The notes under the pieces are model-generated. The model made no database searches, was not told the DNA's origin, and saw only the letters and a program-made list of their open reading frames with translations. Made by a program: the position numbers and the translations under genes. Positions 44,859 to 54,562 of a stretch of DNA of 64,000 bases are shown in pieces. Source of the DNA: OMII01 sp947467385 (GTDB lineage: Bacteria > Bdellovibrionota_C > UBA2361 > OMII01); assembly GCA_044360075.1 (NCBI GenBank), contig JBIKLA010000003.1, forward strand, positions 1 through 64,000, written 5' to 3'. The stretch's first letter is position 1, and the number at the start of each line of letters is the position of its first letter.

Positions 44859-46742
44859 CTACTGCGCTGTCCAAAGCTCGTTGTGGCTTGCTGTCGTGAG
44901 CGCAGGGCTCCACCCGGCGGTGGTGAGCCATGCGCGCAGGTCGTCGAGTGATATTGAGCTGCACGGCTCTCCAAGCGTCGTTTGGTAGGTTGGGCCTGGC
45001 ACGGTCTGCTTGCTGATGCGCGAGAAAAGAAACCAGCGATAGCCGGCCTTGGCCTCGGTGAGCGCTTTTACCCATTCGCCATCGGGTGGGCAGTTGAAGT
45101 ATTCAAACCTGACGTTCCCGAGGCGCCCCGCGATGAAGGCGTGCGTAGAAAGCTCGGAGGAGAGCACAAGAATCGTGTCGCTCTTCACCGCCGTCGCAAC
45201 GTCGAGGTTGTCCTCCTTATCGGGATTGTACGAGTCGGTCCACGCATGCCAACCGGTGAGGTAGCGGTGGTCGCACCACAGCGCCACTACGACACAGCAG
45301 GCAACCAGCACGCCGGACAGGGCCGAGCGCGACGCACGCGCCCCCCACAGCAGGGCAAAAGCCGCCAGCGGAATGATGGCGAAGCGCGCGCCGACGTGGT
45401 TTCTCGCCAGCGGGCTAAACTGAAAGAGGCAGATCGCAAGGAACCCTAAGAGGGCAAACATCCGGTGCCCCCGCTTCACGCCCAGGAGGAGCCAGGGCAG
45501 GAAGATCACCGGCAGGATGCCCGAGCGGACATGCTCGTGATCAAGCCGTGGGCCGTTCGGATCAGTGTCGATGAAAAACATGCGAAAAAGATCCGCAACG
45601 TGAAGGCCATAAAACACCGCGGCTCGCTGCTGGTCCGGAAGCCCTCCGAGCGGCTCAAAGAGCCAACTAATGAAGGTGAACTGCAACGCATCAATCATAC
45701 CAGGGATACCGACGCCGAACGTCGTCAGCCCGGTCGCGCTGCTCCCGCCGGTGAAACTGCCAAAGAGTCTGTAGATCGGATAAAACGAAAGCGCGCACAT
45801 CGTAATCCCAACCAGGCCTGCGGCCGCAATCGCTGTGAGGCACCTTCTTGAGAGCAACTCGCGTACGTGAGGCGCAAAAAGCATCACCGCTATCGGAACA
45901 GCGGGAAAAGCCACGTACTGCTTGCACGCTGTGCCGAGCCCCACAAGAGCCACAAACCGAAACGCTCCCTGGGCAAGCGAGTCACGCGCCAGAAAAAGCG
46001 CAGTGCCCGCCAGCACCGGGAACGATGCGGCGATGTCCGTGCTTACGTCTGCGAGGCGCAAGCCGACAGCCGGAAACGACATAAATGCCAGAGCGGCCGC
46101 CCATGCCCCTCTGCCCGAGAGGCCAAGCGCGCGCGCAATGACGAAAACCGCCGCGGCGGCACCGATACTGTAGACCTCGGTGTTGAACGCGCTGCCGAGC
46201 CATCCACAGCCGTAGAAAACAGGGGTCACCGCCGATGCGGTCCCGCCATAGGCGTGCCCCACCTGCTGCCAGATTGACGTCCGATACGGTTCGATCGACC
46301 CGTGCCAAATCCACTGCAGTGCGCGCGGGATGTGGTAGTTCATCGCATCGAAGAGGGTTGGCCCCTCGGTCCAGTTGAAGCGGGCGTCGTGGCAGAGCAG
46401 CCGGGCCACAAGCCACGCCGCGGCGGCCAGCGGCAGGTCGACGATGCTGGGCCGGTAGCGGATCCCTACCACTGCTCGCACGAGACTCGGAAGCCGCACA
46501 ATCGCGGCCAATCCAGCGATTCCTGCGTATGCCCACATCGCGCAGCGAAAATTCTGCACCGTGAGCGCCCCAGCGGTCCCCAAGATAAGAACGGTCCCAA
46601 AATTAAAGAGGTGATAGAGCAGCGCGCCTACCATCACGCACCAGGCAAAACCGCGCTTGGCGGCGTGGTGCGAGACGCTGATTGCACTCACGACCGGCAG
46701 GAGCATCATGAGCAGCGCATACTGGCGGCAGGTGTCGGACAT
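44859..46742 (-). CDS. Polytopic glycosyltransferase-like (GT-C type) membrane protein
   Basis: 627 residues with about eleven hydrophobic segments. The first long extracytoplasmic loop has FNWTEGPTLFDAMNYHIPRA followed by QWIWHGSIEPYRTS, the pattern of lipid-linked-sugar GT-C enzymes and related wall or glycan synthesis proteins (an acidic residue, then YHIPR). The C-terminal 150 residues are periplasmic. It probably transfers a sugar from a polyprenyl donor, but donor and acceptor cannot be told. It faces a second such gene divergently across 142 bases. Confidence 0.6.
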   Translation of the reverse strand: MSDTCRQYALLMMLLPVVSAISVSHHAAKRGFAWCVMVGALLYHLFNFGTVLILGTAGALTVQNFRCAMWAYAGIAGLAAIVRLPSLVRAVVGIRYRPSIVDLPLAAAAWLVARLLCHDARFNWTEGPTLFDAMNYHIPRALQWIWHGSIEPYRTSIWQQVGHAYGGTASAVTPVFYGCGWLGSAFNTEVYSIGAAAAVFVIARALGLSGRGAWAAALAFMSFPAVGLRLADVSTDIAASFPVLAGTALFLARDSLAQGAFRFVALVGLGTACKQYVAFPAVPIAVMLFAPHVRELLSRRCLTAIAAAGLVGITMCALSFYPIYRLFGSFTGGSSATGLTTFGVGIPGMIDALQFTFISWLFEPLGGLPDQQRAAVFYGLHVADLFRMFFIDTDPNGPRLDHEHVRSGILPVIFLPWLLLGVKRGHRMFALLGFLAICLFQFSPLARNHVGARFAIIPLAAFALLWGARASRSALSGVLVACCVVVALWCDHRYLTGWHAWTDSYNPDKEDNLDVATAVKSDTILVLSSELSTHAFIAGRLGNVRFEYFNCPPDGEWVKALTEAKAGYRWFLFSRISKQTVPGPTYQTTLGEPCSSISLDDLRAWLTTAGWSPALTTASHNELWTAQ

Positions 46743-46884
46743 GCGAGAATGTTAACTCACTGGCCTTGCTCCAGAAAGGGAGCTTTTGGCGCCCTTCGAC
46801 CGACGCTGCCGCGCACTCACCGGATTGCCAACGCCGCCTCGGTGGCGAAGGATACGGGGGTAAATCTGAGGCAAACCCGCGCCT

Positions 46885-48774
46885 ATGAAGCTGTGCAATC
46901 GTTGGATCCTTCCGCCCCTCCTTCTCGCCATCGGCGTATGGTGCCTCTCGCTGCGGAACGGCTTCGTGTGGGACGACCACATCCTTATCGAAAGAAACGT
47001 TTCAACACTCTCACAAGCCTCCGTGGCGCAGGCTTTCTCTAGCGACTTCTGGACTACCGAGGGCGAGGCCGGCCAATCCAATTACTATCGCCCCATTGTC
47101 ACCCTCTCCTACATGCTCGACTATTCACTCTTCGGCCTGAGCGCCTGGGGCTACCACCTCACGAACATCGCCCTGCACGCCGCAAATGTTGCGCTCGTGT
47201 TCCTGATCGTTGCGGCTCTCATAGGAGCGGGTCCCCTCGCTGCGGCTGCGGCTGCCCTCTTTGCCGTTCATCCGGCGCTAGCTGAGTCGGCCGCGTGGAT
47301 ATCGGGCCGCACGGATCTTATAGCTACAGCCTGGATGCTGCTCTCGTGTGCTGCATACCTGCGAGCCAACACCTCAGCACAAAAGCGCGCCGCGTGGCTG
47401 GCTCTCTCGCTGCTGGGGTACGCAGCCGCTCTCTTCTCAAAGGAATCTGCGCTCTTCACCCCCGTCGTGGCTCTCGTGCTCGTCTCCGCAACGCGCAAAC
47501 CCTTCACTCTTTTTACTCCCTCAGCCCCCCGAGCTCTCTTGCCGTACGGCGTTGTAGGCCTCGTGTGGCTGATCGCGCGCTCAACAGCGCTTGAGAGCCC
47601 TGTAGGCGCCTCGTCTGGCCAGGGCATCTCTACCGACCTGGGGCTCCTCTCATTGCTGCACGTGTGGGGAAACCTACTCTGGCCCCCGGCCTTCCGCATC
47701 GAGTACGGCGCATCCCTCACGGCGCACACAATAGCGTTCGGGGCGGCCTGCGGTGTCGCTGTTGTTGCCACCCTCGCAGCCATCACGCTCAGCAAGCGCG
47801 ACTCGTCAGCCGCGCGGGCGCTTGCGGCCGCTGCTCTTATCGCGTTCGCTCCGTCAGTGATGGCGGTGCTCCTGAAGTCGATGATCGGCGTGCGGCTCGT
47901 GTACACATCCGCATCGTTCGCCATCCCTGCGTGCGTGATTGCGCTGCACACCCGAATTCCAAGCCGGGCCTTCGCCGCGCTGTTGCCGACGCTCATCGCC
48001 ACAAGCTCGGCCCTCGCCATCGTGCGCATCCCGCTCTGGACCTCTGATCGGGTGCTCTTCGAGCAGGCGCTTCGCCAGCCCGACGCTTCCAGCCGAAATC
48101 ACCTTAACCTCGGCATCGCCCTCTACAACGACGGAGACCTCACCGGAGCGCTTGCGCACCTGGAGCGGCCTATCGAGGCAGCAGCGGCGGATCAACAGCA
48201 TTACATGCTGGCCCTGCTCTACACTGGGGCGCAGTGCGAAACCTTGGCCGAGACGGAGTATCGGCTAGCCCTGGCGGCGAAGCCATCAAGCTACTGCGCA
48301 GCGCACAACCTCTCAGGCCTCCTCGTGCTGCAGGGCAAGAGCTCCGCCGCCCGAGAGATCCTCTCAGCCTTTGCCAGCCATTACCCGGCATACCGCTCTC
48401 AGGTGCTTAAACAGCTGGCTCTCTTCGACAAGCTTTCGCCTCAGCCCCAGCGCCCCGCAATCGATAAGCCGTGGTGCTCTGACCGCAAGGCGCTCGACGA
48501 GCTCCTCTCGTCCGCCGTGCCACTTAACCGCATCGCAGGCGAGCTGCTGCGTGGCCAGCAACTTGAGATGGCCGAAGTCTTTATCAAGGCCTCGCTTCGG
48601 GCGGATCCGAGCCTGGTGGCCGCACAGCTTAACCTGGCCCAGCTTCAGGCGATGCGGGGCGCCACCGAGCAGGCGCTCGCAACACTTCAGGAGATACTCA
48701 AGCAGCACCCGGACGAGGCTCGCGCTCAGCAGCTTCTTCAGAGGCTGCGCGTCGGCAATCGTGGGTCCGCATGA
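46885..48774 (+). CDS. TMTC-like GT-C membrane protein with C-terminal TPRs
   Basis: 629 residues. The N-terminal part has the TMTC-like signatures NGFVWDDHILIERN, NYYRPIVTLSYMLDYSLFG, WGYHLTNIALHAANVALVF and LFAVHPALAESAAWISGR followed by DLIATAW, as in protein O-mannosyltransferase-like proteins. About ten membrane helices follow. From about residue 405 the chain becomes a row of tetratricopeptide-like helices (NHLNLGIALYNDGDLTGALA, AAHNLSGLLVLQGKSSAA, then a final pair at LNLAQLQAMRGATEQALATL). It is predicted to glycosylate exported proteins or glycans. The next gene overlaps by ATGA and is translationally coupled. Confidence 0.75.
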   Translation: MKLCNRWILPPLLLAIGVWCLSLRNGFVWDDHILIERNVSTLSQASVAQAFSSDFWTTEGEAGQSNYYRPIVTLSYMLDYSLFGLSAWGYHLTNIALHAANVALVFLIVAALIGAGPLAAAAAALFAVHPALAESAAWISGRTDLIATAWMLLSCAAYLRANTSAQKRAAWLALSLLGYAAALFSKESALFTPVVALVLVSATRKPFTLFTPSAPRALLPYGVVGLVWLIARSTALESPVGASSGQGISTDLGLLSLLHVWGNLLWPPAFRIEYGASLTAHTIAFGAACGVAVVATLAAITLSKRDSSAARALAAAALIAFAPSVMAVLLKSMIGVRLVYTSASFAIPACVIALHTRIPSRAFAALLPTLIATSSALAIVRIPLWTSDRVLFEQALRQPDASSRNHLNLGIALYNDGDLTGALAHLERPIEAAAADQQHYMLALLYTGAQCETLAETEYRLALAAKPSSYCAAHNLSGLLVLQGKSSAAREILSAFASHYPAYRSQVLKQLALFDKLSPQPQRPAIDKPWCSDRKALDELLSSAVPLNRIAGELLRGQQLEMAEVFIKASLRADPSLVAAQLNLAQLQAMRGATEQALATLQEILKQHPDEARAQQLLQRLRVGNRGSA

Positions 48775-50477
48775 CGCGCCACGCAGGAAGCCACTTGTCG
48801 CCCTCTGCCACATACCCTATCGTCGAAAGCGTTCCCGCGCGGCGCATTTTCCGAGATGCTATGTTCCGACTCTCTTGCCTAGCCCTGCTCGCCTTAAGTA
48901 TCACTGCCCGTCTCTTGTACGCCGATTGGTATCCGTACGGATTCTCAGGCCACGCAGTTGCCCACGCCCTGCTCCGCAAGCGCATTTACGACATCCTCTT
49001 CGTCTCGCCGTGGAGCTATCCCTCGCTCCACACCGCATTTGACCTCGTCATCAAGGAGCACCACGGCCCCCAGAGCCTGCTTGAGGCGCTCCTCACCCCG
49101 CTCTTTGGATTTGGGTTCCTTGAGAGCCGCATGATCGTCTCAACGCTTGGCGTCATCAGCATTCTGCTGGCCATCATGTGGGGCTCTCAGTCGGTTGGCC
49201 GTTGGTTCGGGCTTGCTGTGGGGCTGGCCGTCTCGATGGCCCCGCACCACCTCGCTTTTTCGCGCAACGGCGACAGTGAGCACCTTAACATCTTCCTGCA
49301 TGGATTTTTGCTGCTCCTCACAGCCCAGCGCACGATCACCTCCCGGCGCTGGTACGACTTCGTCGCCTTCGGCGTGTCCCTCGGGCTCTCGCTCTACGTG
49401 TACGCAACCAACCAGTTTCTAGGGCTATTCGTCGTGGCATCGCTGCTTGTGGTGAAGGTGCTAGATATCCGCGCTACCTCTCCACTTCGCGCCCTAGGCC
49501 ATGCCGCACTCGCCGCCACCTCGGCACTCCTCGTTATGTGGCCGCTACTGAAGGAATACGCTCAGGCCGGGCGATACCTGCCGATCCGCACGCCATATGT
49601 CACCACTGAGGGAGGAATAACTACCCTCGACAAACTCCCGCTACAGCTCCATGCCGTGTGGCTCGAGCTCTTTCAGGGCGGAGTCGATGCGTGGTTTTTG
49701 CGCCAACACGGCGCGATCAACGACGGGCTCCTGTGGCTTGCCCCAATAGGCCTTATTACCCTGACCTCACTGTGCGCCTCAGCTCTGGGCACCCATCGGC
49801 GGCAGCCGGGTGACGCAGCCGCGTCGGTTGCATCGAGGTCGATTATCTTTGTGCTGGTCGTCACCCTCGTCACAACGTTTGGCGGAGTGCTCCCGGGCGC
49901 ATTCTCCTCAGAGCCCTCCTTCAGGCGCCTGGCCCTCGTTGCGCTCGGCGTCGACATCCTGAAGGGAGCTGGCATGTACGGACTGGGGTGCCTCGCTATG
50001 CGGTATCTCCCGCGAATCGCTGCCATCCCTGCTACCCTCGTGCTGACGCTGCTCTTTTCTCATACTGAGTGGCGCATCTTCATGACAGAAACAGACGTGA
50101 CGGAAAGTCGCGGGCTTTTGACTCAGGTATCCCTGTCACGCGCCATTAAGGAGCGCGCCGCCTTAAACGTCGAGACCAAGGTTCTGCTTCCGTCGACCCC
50201 GGGGTTCATCGGACGCAACCAGATTGACGAGCTGCTGCGCTTCGACACGGGGTTCCCGCCGGTGCTCCCCGCACAATACAAGCCGCTCGACTGGGGGGAC
50301 CTACCGCTCGCGGGGATGCGCGACCTATATATTCCGGCACCGACTTTTACCAAGATTATGACCAGCACCACTCCCTTTCCGCAGTCCCTCACCGTGACGA
50401 ATCCGCGGCCGGTGAAGTTCGGCATCTGGGACGCATACATCCTGGCAGACGTAGCTCCGGCTGCCCCCAAGGGGTGA
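48771..50477 (+). CDS. Polytopic membrane protein, GT-C glycosyltransferase-like
   Basis: 568 residues with about ten hydrophobic segments and a C-terminal soluble domain of about 120 residues. The start overlaps the previous stop; an inner ATG giving MFRLSCLALLAL is an alternative. The first loop (ADWYPYGFSGHAVAHALLRK) is polar with aromatic residues, and later LAFSRNGDSEHLNIFLHGF carries an acidic pair, both features of GT-C proteins. No catalytic motif is diagnostic. Together with the coupled TMTC-like gene it probably works in one cell-surface sugar process. Confidence 0.6.
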   Translation: MTRHAGSHLSPSATYPIVESVPARRIFRDAMFRLSCLALLALSITARLLYADWYPYGFSGHAVAHALLRKRIYDILFVSPWSYPSLHTAFDLVIKEHHGPQSLLEALLTPLFGFGFLESRMIVSTLGVISILLAIMWGSQSVGRWFGLAVGLAVSMAPHHLAFSRNGDSEHLNIFLHGFLLLLTAQRTITSRRWYDFVAFGVSLGLSLYVYATNQFLGLFVVASLLVVKVLDIRATSPLRALGHAALAATSALLVMWPLLKEYAQAGRYLPIRTPYVTTEGGITTLDKLPLQLHAVWLELFQGGVDAWFLRQHGAINDGLLWLAPIGLITLTSLCASALGTHRRQPGDAAASVASRSIIFVLVVTLVTTFGGVLPGAFSSEPSFRRLALVALGVDILKGAGMYGLGCLAMRYLPRIAAIPATLVLTLLFSHTEWRIFMTETDVTESRGLLTQVSLSRAIKERAALNVETKVLLPSTPGFIGRNQIDELLRFDTGFPPVLPAQYKPLDWGDLPLAGMRDLYIPAPTFTKIMTSTTPFPQSLTVTNPRPVKFGIWDAYILADVAPAAPKG

Positions 50478-50490
50478 GCGAGGAGCAGCG

Positions 50491-51558
50491 CTATTTCGTT
50501 CCGAAAAGTTTTTTTACCTCGTCCCGACCGACATTTTTGATCACACTCTGGAGGAGCTCCTCACGCGAGAACGACACGTTGCCGTTTGATAGATCAAGCG
50601 CGAGCTTCCGAATACTCTCTATATCAACCTTCTTAAGAGGGCAGCGCGAGCCGGAGATCGAGATGATATGCGACACGCTTGAAGAACTCTTCCCGTCATC
50701 TAGCACAAACCGATGACCGACTGCGATCTTTTTCTTTGCGAGATCTTCATCTGTAAGGATCACCGGCGCCACACCACGCGAGTTCACAAGCACCGCAGCG
50801 CCCCCTGCCCCACGCAGGATACCGTAAAGATTCCCCGATACAGTGCGGAAGATGAGCTCGCGGGGCCCCTGAGTTCCGCAATCCGGAGCGGCTAAAAGCT
50901 CACGCAGGTAGAGTCCGGCTCGCTCGCTTCCAACCAAGAGGGAGGCTCCACTCAACACGAGCACCGGTCGCCTCTGCCGCGAGAATTCGGCGCACACTGC
51001 CGGGTTTCCAAGCCCCTTGGACTGGCTCACCTCGCGGTATGAGGGGAGAAACAGCACCTCCCCTTTTCCATGCCGGATCGCCGCGCCGAACACCGAAGAG
51101 AGGTCAAAGCGTCCCGACACGCTCTGGCTTTCTGGCATGGCGACGATCTGCGACACATGGGCAGTGTTGCGGCCATTGTGCGAAAAGCGCTTACCGACTT
51201 CAAGCACCCCATCCCACACCTCCCGGTCCGGAACGTAGCTCTCGACATCCCGCCGCGCATTCTTTATCGCCCACCGGGAGCACTGAAGGCGGTGGAGCCG
51301 GTAGGAGTTGCCGCTCAAAGTGCGGAAGACCACTTCGCTGAATCCCGGCTGCCCCATGCTACGGGTTCCCTCAGTGAGCTGCCGCAGGGCCAGGTGCTGC
51401 ACATTAACGCCGCACGACACTATCCCGTCTTGCACAAGAAGCACCGGCCGATCCTTGAGGGCGACTCGCACCGCCGGAAGGCGCGCACGGTTCAGCGCGT
51501 CGTCGATGTGCGGAAGCTCCTCTGGTTTCGGCTTTGGCTTTTCAGGTTCTAGCGCCAT
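50491..51558 (-). CDS. Unknown protein built from two related halves
   Basis: 355 residues of an unrecognised family. An internal repeat is clear. Residues about 37-155 and about 197-313 each begin RPVL, contain FRT.SGN.Y (FRTLSGNSY and FRTVSGNLY), and continue to a VG.RF....G....VS.I segment (VGKRFSHNGRNTAHVSQIV and VGHRFVLDDGKSSSSVSHII). Each half is about 115 residues and looks beta-rich. The N-terminus is Pro/Lys/Glu-rich; there is no signal peptide. The pattern suggests ancient duplication of a binding domain. No neighbours inform the role. Confidence 0.65.
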   Translation of the reverse strand: MALEPEKPKPKPEELPHIDDALNRARLPAVRVALKDRPVLLVQDGIVSCGVNVQHLALRQLTEGTRSMGQPGFSEVVFRTLSGNSYRLHRLQCSRWAIKNARRDVESYVPDREVWDGVLEVGKRFSHNGRNTAHVSQIVAMPESQSVSGRFDLSSVFGAAIRHGKGEVLFLPSYREVSQSKGLGNPAVCAEFSRQRRPVLVLSGASLLVGSERAGLYLRELLAAPDCGTQGPRELIFRTVSGNLYGILRGAGGAAVLVNSRGVAPVILTDEDLAKKKIAVGHRFVLDDGKSSSSVSHIISISGSRCPLKKVDIESIRKLALDLSNGNVSFSREELLQSVIKNVGRDEVKKLFGTK

Positions 51559-51733
51559 AAAACAGACAACACGGGTATCCAGGCACGATTCGGCCTCAGT
51601 TCGCGCAATCTTACTACAGTCTTGGCGGCAACCTAGGGGTGACTCGCATCATCAGCGCCCCAGCTCCGCCCGCTTCAACAGCCCTCTCCCGAGCCCCTAA
51701 AAGCCGCCTAACCACGCCGTATGTATGGCAAAC

Positions 51734-51762
51734 TTGACTTGTCTGCGCCCCTTCATTACAGT
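51734..51762 (+). promoter_or_regulatory. Sigma70-like promoter upstream of tRNA-His
   Basis: TTGACT (51734-51739), a 17-base spacer, then TACAGT (51757-51762). The tRNA starts about 88 bases further on and no gene lies between, so this is the best candidate for its promoter. Confidence 0.5.
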
Positions 51763-51849
51763 CCACCAAAGCTTGGGCAACACTGGGGCGCCTGCCTCAC
51801 TGTCCGGGCTCTGCAAGAGAATCGCGCCTCGCGGGGTTTCTTGTTGATG

Positions 51850-51925
51850 GTGGCTATAGCTCAGTTGGTAGAGCATCGGATTGTGGTTCCGAGGGTCGTG
51901 GGTTCAAGCCCCATTAGCCACCCCA
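51850..51925 (+). tRNA. tRNA-His (GTG anticodon), CCA encoded
   Basis: A complete cloverleaf can be drawn. The acceptor GTGGCTA pairs with TAGCCAC, the anticodon stem TCGGA/TCCGA holds the loop TTGTGGT with anticodon GTG, and the T-arm is GTGGGTTCAAGCCCC. A G at 51849 supplies the extra -1 residue special to tRNA-His, opposite discriminator C. CCA is encoded at 51923-51925. A hairpin-rich repeat starts within its 3' end. Confidence 0.93.
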
Positions 51926-52050
51926 TCGTTTCCTATCCAAACTTGGCTGCGCCAAGATTTGGATGGACGGGTTAGGGGCTATCCCCTAACAACCCCCACT
52001 TTCCCGCTCGGGGCTTTTGCCAAGGGGCTGCCGCCCCTCTAGCCTCTGAT
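51918..52050. repeat. Hairpin-rich repeat, copy 1 (begins in tRNA-His 3' end)
   Basis: About 130 bases, about 90 percent or more alike to the copy 247 bases downstream. It starts with the last bases of tRNA-His. Three hairpins follow. A 13-bp stem with one bulged A lies at 51935-51964 (centre CTTGGC-TGC-GCCAAG), a perfect 8-bp stem GTTAGGGG-CTAT-CCCCTAAC at 51971-51990, and AGGGGC-TGCC-GCCCCT at about 52023-52038. No ORF of note lies in it. Confidence 0.85.
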
Positions 52051-52164
52051 CGGGGCTTCACCCCGCTACTCTGAAATTTCTTGAGCTTTCGACAATTTGG
52101 TGCATTTTGGATGCATCAATGAAAAAATATCTATGCTTCGAGGCGTTACAGAAATTTAGATACT

Positions 52165-52300
52165 CCACCCCATCGTTTCCTATCCAAACTTGGCTGCGCC
52201 AAGATTTGGATGACGGGTTAGGGGCTATCCCCCAAACAACCCCCACTTTCCCGCTCGGGGCTTTTGCCAAGGGGCTGCCGCCCCTCTAGCCCCCTCTGAT
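52165..52300. repeat. Hairpin-rich repeat, copy 2
   Basis: The same order of hairpins as copy 1. The second hairpin has a mismatch (CCCCCAAAC). The copy begins with the same CCACCCCATCG that forms the tRNA 3' end in copy 1, preceded by unrelated sequence. Both copies are followed, after a different short stretch, by CTTGAGCTTTC. The spacer between copies (52051-52164) has no gene. Confidence 0.85.
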
Positions 52301-52445
52301 AGACATAATCTTGAGCTTTCAATGGTTGGATGCGGTTTGAAGGCACGCACGGCTCTCTACGCCATCATGACGCTGCTCATTTTGCCCGCCCTAACAACGC
52401 ACCTACACTCTACTTCCTCCAGCCCCGAACAGCCTTCAGGACGAT

Positions 52446-54485
52446 GTGTACAACTCTCTCTTTCTTTCACCAACGTCATGGCTAGTGCTCGCCTTTGTAT
52501 TTCTCATTGGGCTTCTGTGCGGGGCTTTTCCGATCCGTGCCCTTCTCAAAAGAGTCTCGCAGCAGAGAGCACCTGACCTGAGTCTCTATGCGCGCGAGGC
52601 GATTGGAGTTCTTCAAACGTTTTACGAACACGCTCCAACCCTCGTAGGCGTCGTTGAGCTAATCGGCACAGACGTCCTGCATGTGTACGACAATCCTGGT
52701 GCCTGTCGATTTCTTGGCGTGTTGCCGGGACAGACTGAGGGCAGGCTCGAGTCAGAGATCGGTGTGCCGCCGGAGCAGACCGCCGCGTGGCTCGCTCGGT
52801 ATCAGCAAAGCCTCGAACGCCGATCCCCCGTGCGCTTTGAGTTTCATGCGGGAGATGGGCGGTGGTTCGCCGTTACGGTGTGCCCAGTCATTGAGCGGCT
52901 GCCGACCAAGCAGCAGTTCTGCTTCCTTGCTGAGGATATCTCGGAGTGGAAAGACAACGCCGAGAAAGCCCTCCGTGACCAAGAGAGGCTTCACGTTGCA
53001 CTTGAGGCCGGAAGGCTCGCTTTTTGGGATTGGGATCTCGTTACAGGAGTGATGCACTACGGCGGCGAATGGACCAAGCTATTTGGTTTTCCCGAAGGCA
53101 AGCTCTCGCCGAGCTTTGCGGAGTGGCATAGCCTCTTGCATCCGGAAGATGCCAGACGCGTCATGGAAGCAATTCAGGCAAACCTTGACGGGCGCACTCC
53201 GGAATTCGAAGCAGAATACCGAATGAAAACCTTCTCGGGAGAGTGGCTCTGGGTCACGTCCCGGGGACGGGTCATCGAGCGAGATGCCAACCAGAAGCCC
53301 GTTCGGCATGTTGGCGTCATTGAGGACATTCATGAGGGCAGAAACACACGAGAGCAGCTGCGGCAGGTCGCCCAGCAGAAGGATGAGTTTCTCGCAACCC
53401 TTGCGCACGAGCTGCGCAACCCGCTGGCGCCCATTCGAACGGGTCTTGAGATTATTAAGCGCGATCCATCAGGCCTTATGGCTCAACAGGCTCGCGACAT
53501 GATGGACCGACAGCTCTCACACTTAGTGAGGCTCATCGACGATCTTCTCGACGTGTCGCGAATAAGCCTCGGGCGGCTTGAGCTCAGGAAGTCTCACCTG
53601 GAGGTGAGGACCATCATCGATACCGCCGTCGAGGGGAGCAAGCCATTTGTCGAGAGCCGTAAGCACTCGTTAACGGTTGGCATTCCCGATGAGCCGATCT
53701 TTATCTTTGGTGACCTGACGCGCCTGGCACAAGTTGTGAGCAACCTCATCAACAACTCCTGCAAGTACACCCCTGAAGGTGGCCACATCCAGGTGCGGAT
53801 TTCGAGGCTGCCCAACCTGGTGTCGATTCAGGTTCAAGACGATGGTCTCGGGATCCCGCCGGAGATGCTTGATAAGATCTTTGAAATGTTCGGACAGGTG
53901 AACCGAACCCTCGATCGTGCCCAAGGCGGGCTCGGAATCGGTCTCGCCCTAGTCCGTAAGCTTGTTGAGCTCCACGGGGGAACCGTGCAAGCAGAGAGCC
54001 CTGGGATTAATCGCGGCGCAACCTTCACGATCACCCTTCCCCAAGACCCGGAAGCGGAGGTTCCTGTCCCCAAACCTCTGGATGAGCCAGCCACACCGAT
54101 CCAGAGTAGGCGTATCCTAGTCATCGACGACAACGTCGACGCAGCCGAAAGCCTGTCGATGTTCCTGCAGTTGAGCGGACACACGACCAAAGTAGCATAC
54201 TCACCTTCAGTTGGGCTCAAGCTAGCCCAAGAGTTCAAGCCTGACATGGTATTCCTTGACATCGGGCTTCCAGAGATGACTGGGTACGAAGTCGCTCGGC
54301 GAATCCGCTCGAGCCCGATTGGGAAGTCGACCTGCCTCATCGCCGTCACCGGTTGGGGGGCAGAAAAGGACAGAGACGCAGCAAAGGAGGCCGGATTTAA
54401 CGCTCACATCACGAAACCGGTGGATCTTGATGAAATTTCCCGACTACTTGAGCACGGCACAGCCGACCATGCTTTCGACGTATAG
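52446..54485 (+). CDS. Membrane-anchored PAS hybrid histidine kinase with receiver domain
   Basis: 679 residues, GTG start behind AGGA. One N-terminal membrane helix (about 12-29) is followed by two PAS domains (about 50-165 and 180-300). The phosphoacceptor helix is FLATLAHELRNPLAPI with His321. The ATPase domain has DDGLGIPPEM and GGLGIGLALVRKLVELHGG. The C-terminal receiver is complete: ILVIDDN (Asp561/562), phosphorylatable Asp605 in VFLDIGLPEM, and Lys657. It senses an unknown signal and relays phosphate internally. No response regulator with an output domain is adjacent, so the downstream partner is elsewhere. Confidence 0.92.
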   Translation: MYNSLFLSPTSWLVLAFVFLIGLLCGAFPIRALLKRVSQQRAPDLSLYAREAIGVLQTFYEHAPTLVGVVELIGTDVLHVYDNPGACRFLGVLPGQTEGRLESEIGVPPEQTAAWLARYQQSLERRSPVRFEFHAGDGRWFAVTVCPVIERLPTKQQFCFLAEDISEWKDNAEKALRDQERLHVALEAGRLAFWDWDLVTGVMHYGGEWTKLFGFPEGKLSPSFAEWHSLLHPEDARRVMEAIQANLDGRTPEFEAEYRMKTFSGEWLWVTSRGRVIERDANQKPVRHVGVIEDIHEGRNTREQLRQVAQQKDEFLATLAHELRNPLAPIRTGLEIIKRDPSGLMAQQARDMMDRQLSHLVRLIDDLLDVSRISLGRLELRKSHLEVRTIIDTAVEGSKPFVESRKHSLTVGIPDEPIFIFGDLTRLAQVVSNLINNSCKYTPEGGHIQVRISRLPNLVSIQVQDDGLGIPPEMLDKIFEMFGQVNRTLDRAQGGLGIGLALVRKLVELHGGTVQAESPGINRGATFTITLPQDPEAEVPVPKPLDEPATPIQSRRILVIDDNVDAAESLSMFLQLSGHTTKVAYSPSVGLKLAQEFKPDMVFLDIGLPEMTGYEVARRIRSSPIGKSTCLIAVTGWGAEKDRDAAKEAGFNAHITKPVDLDEISRLLEHGTADHAFDV

Positions 54486-54562
54486 CAGCGCTTCCCAGAA
54501 GTCTTGGGAATTTGGCGTCCTTGCCCCTCCCGTAGTGCCGCTTAATGCTCAGGGTGCTGACA

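Noticed and set aside
51850..52445. Genomic island or prophage attachment at tRNA-His
   Set aside because: The repeat copies are only 247 bases apart and no integrase or phage gene follows, so nothing sized like an island is bounded by them.
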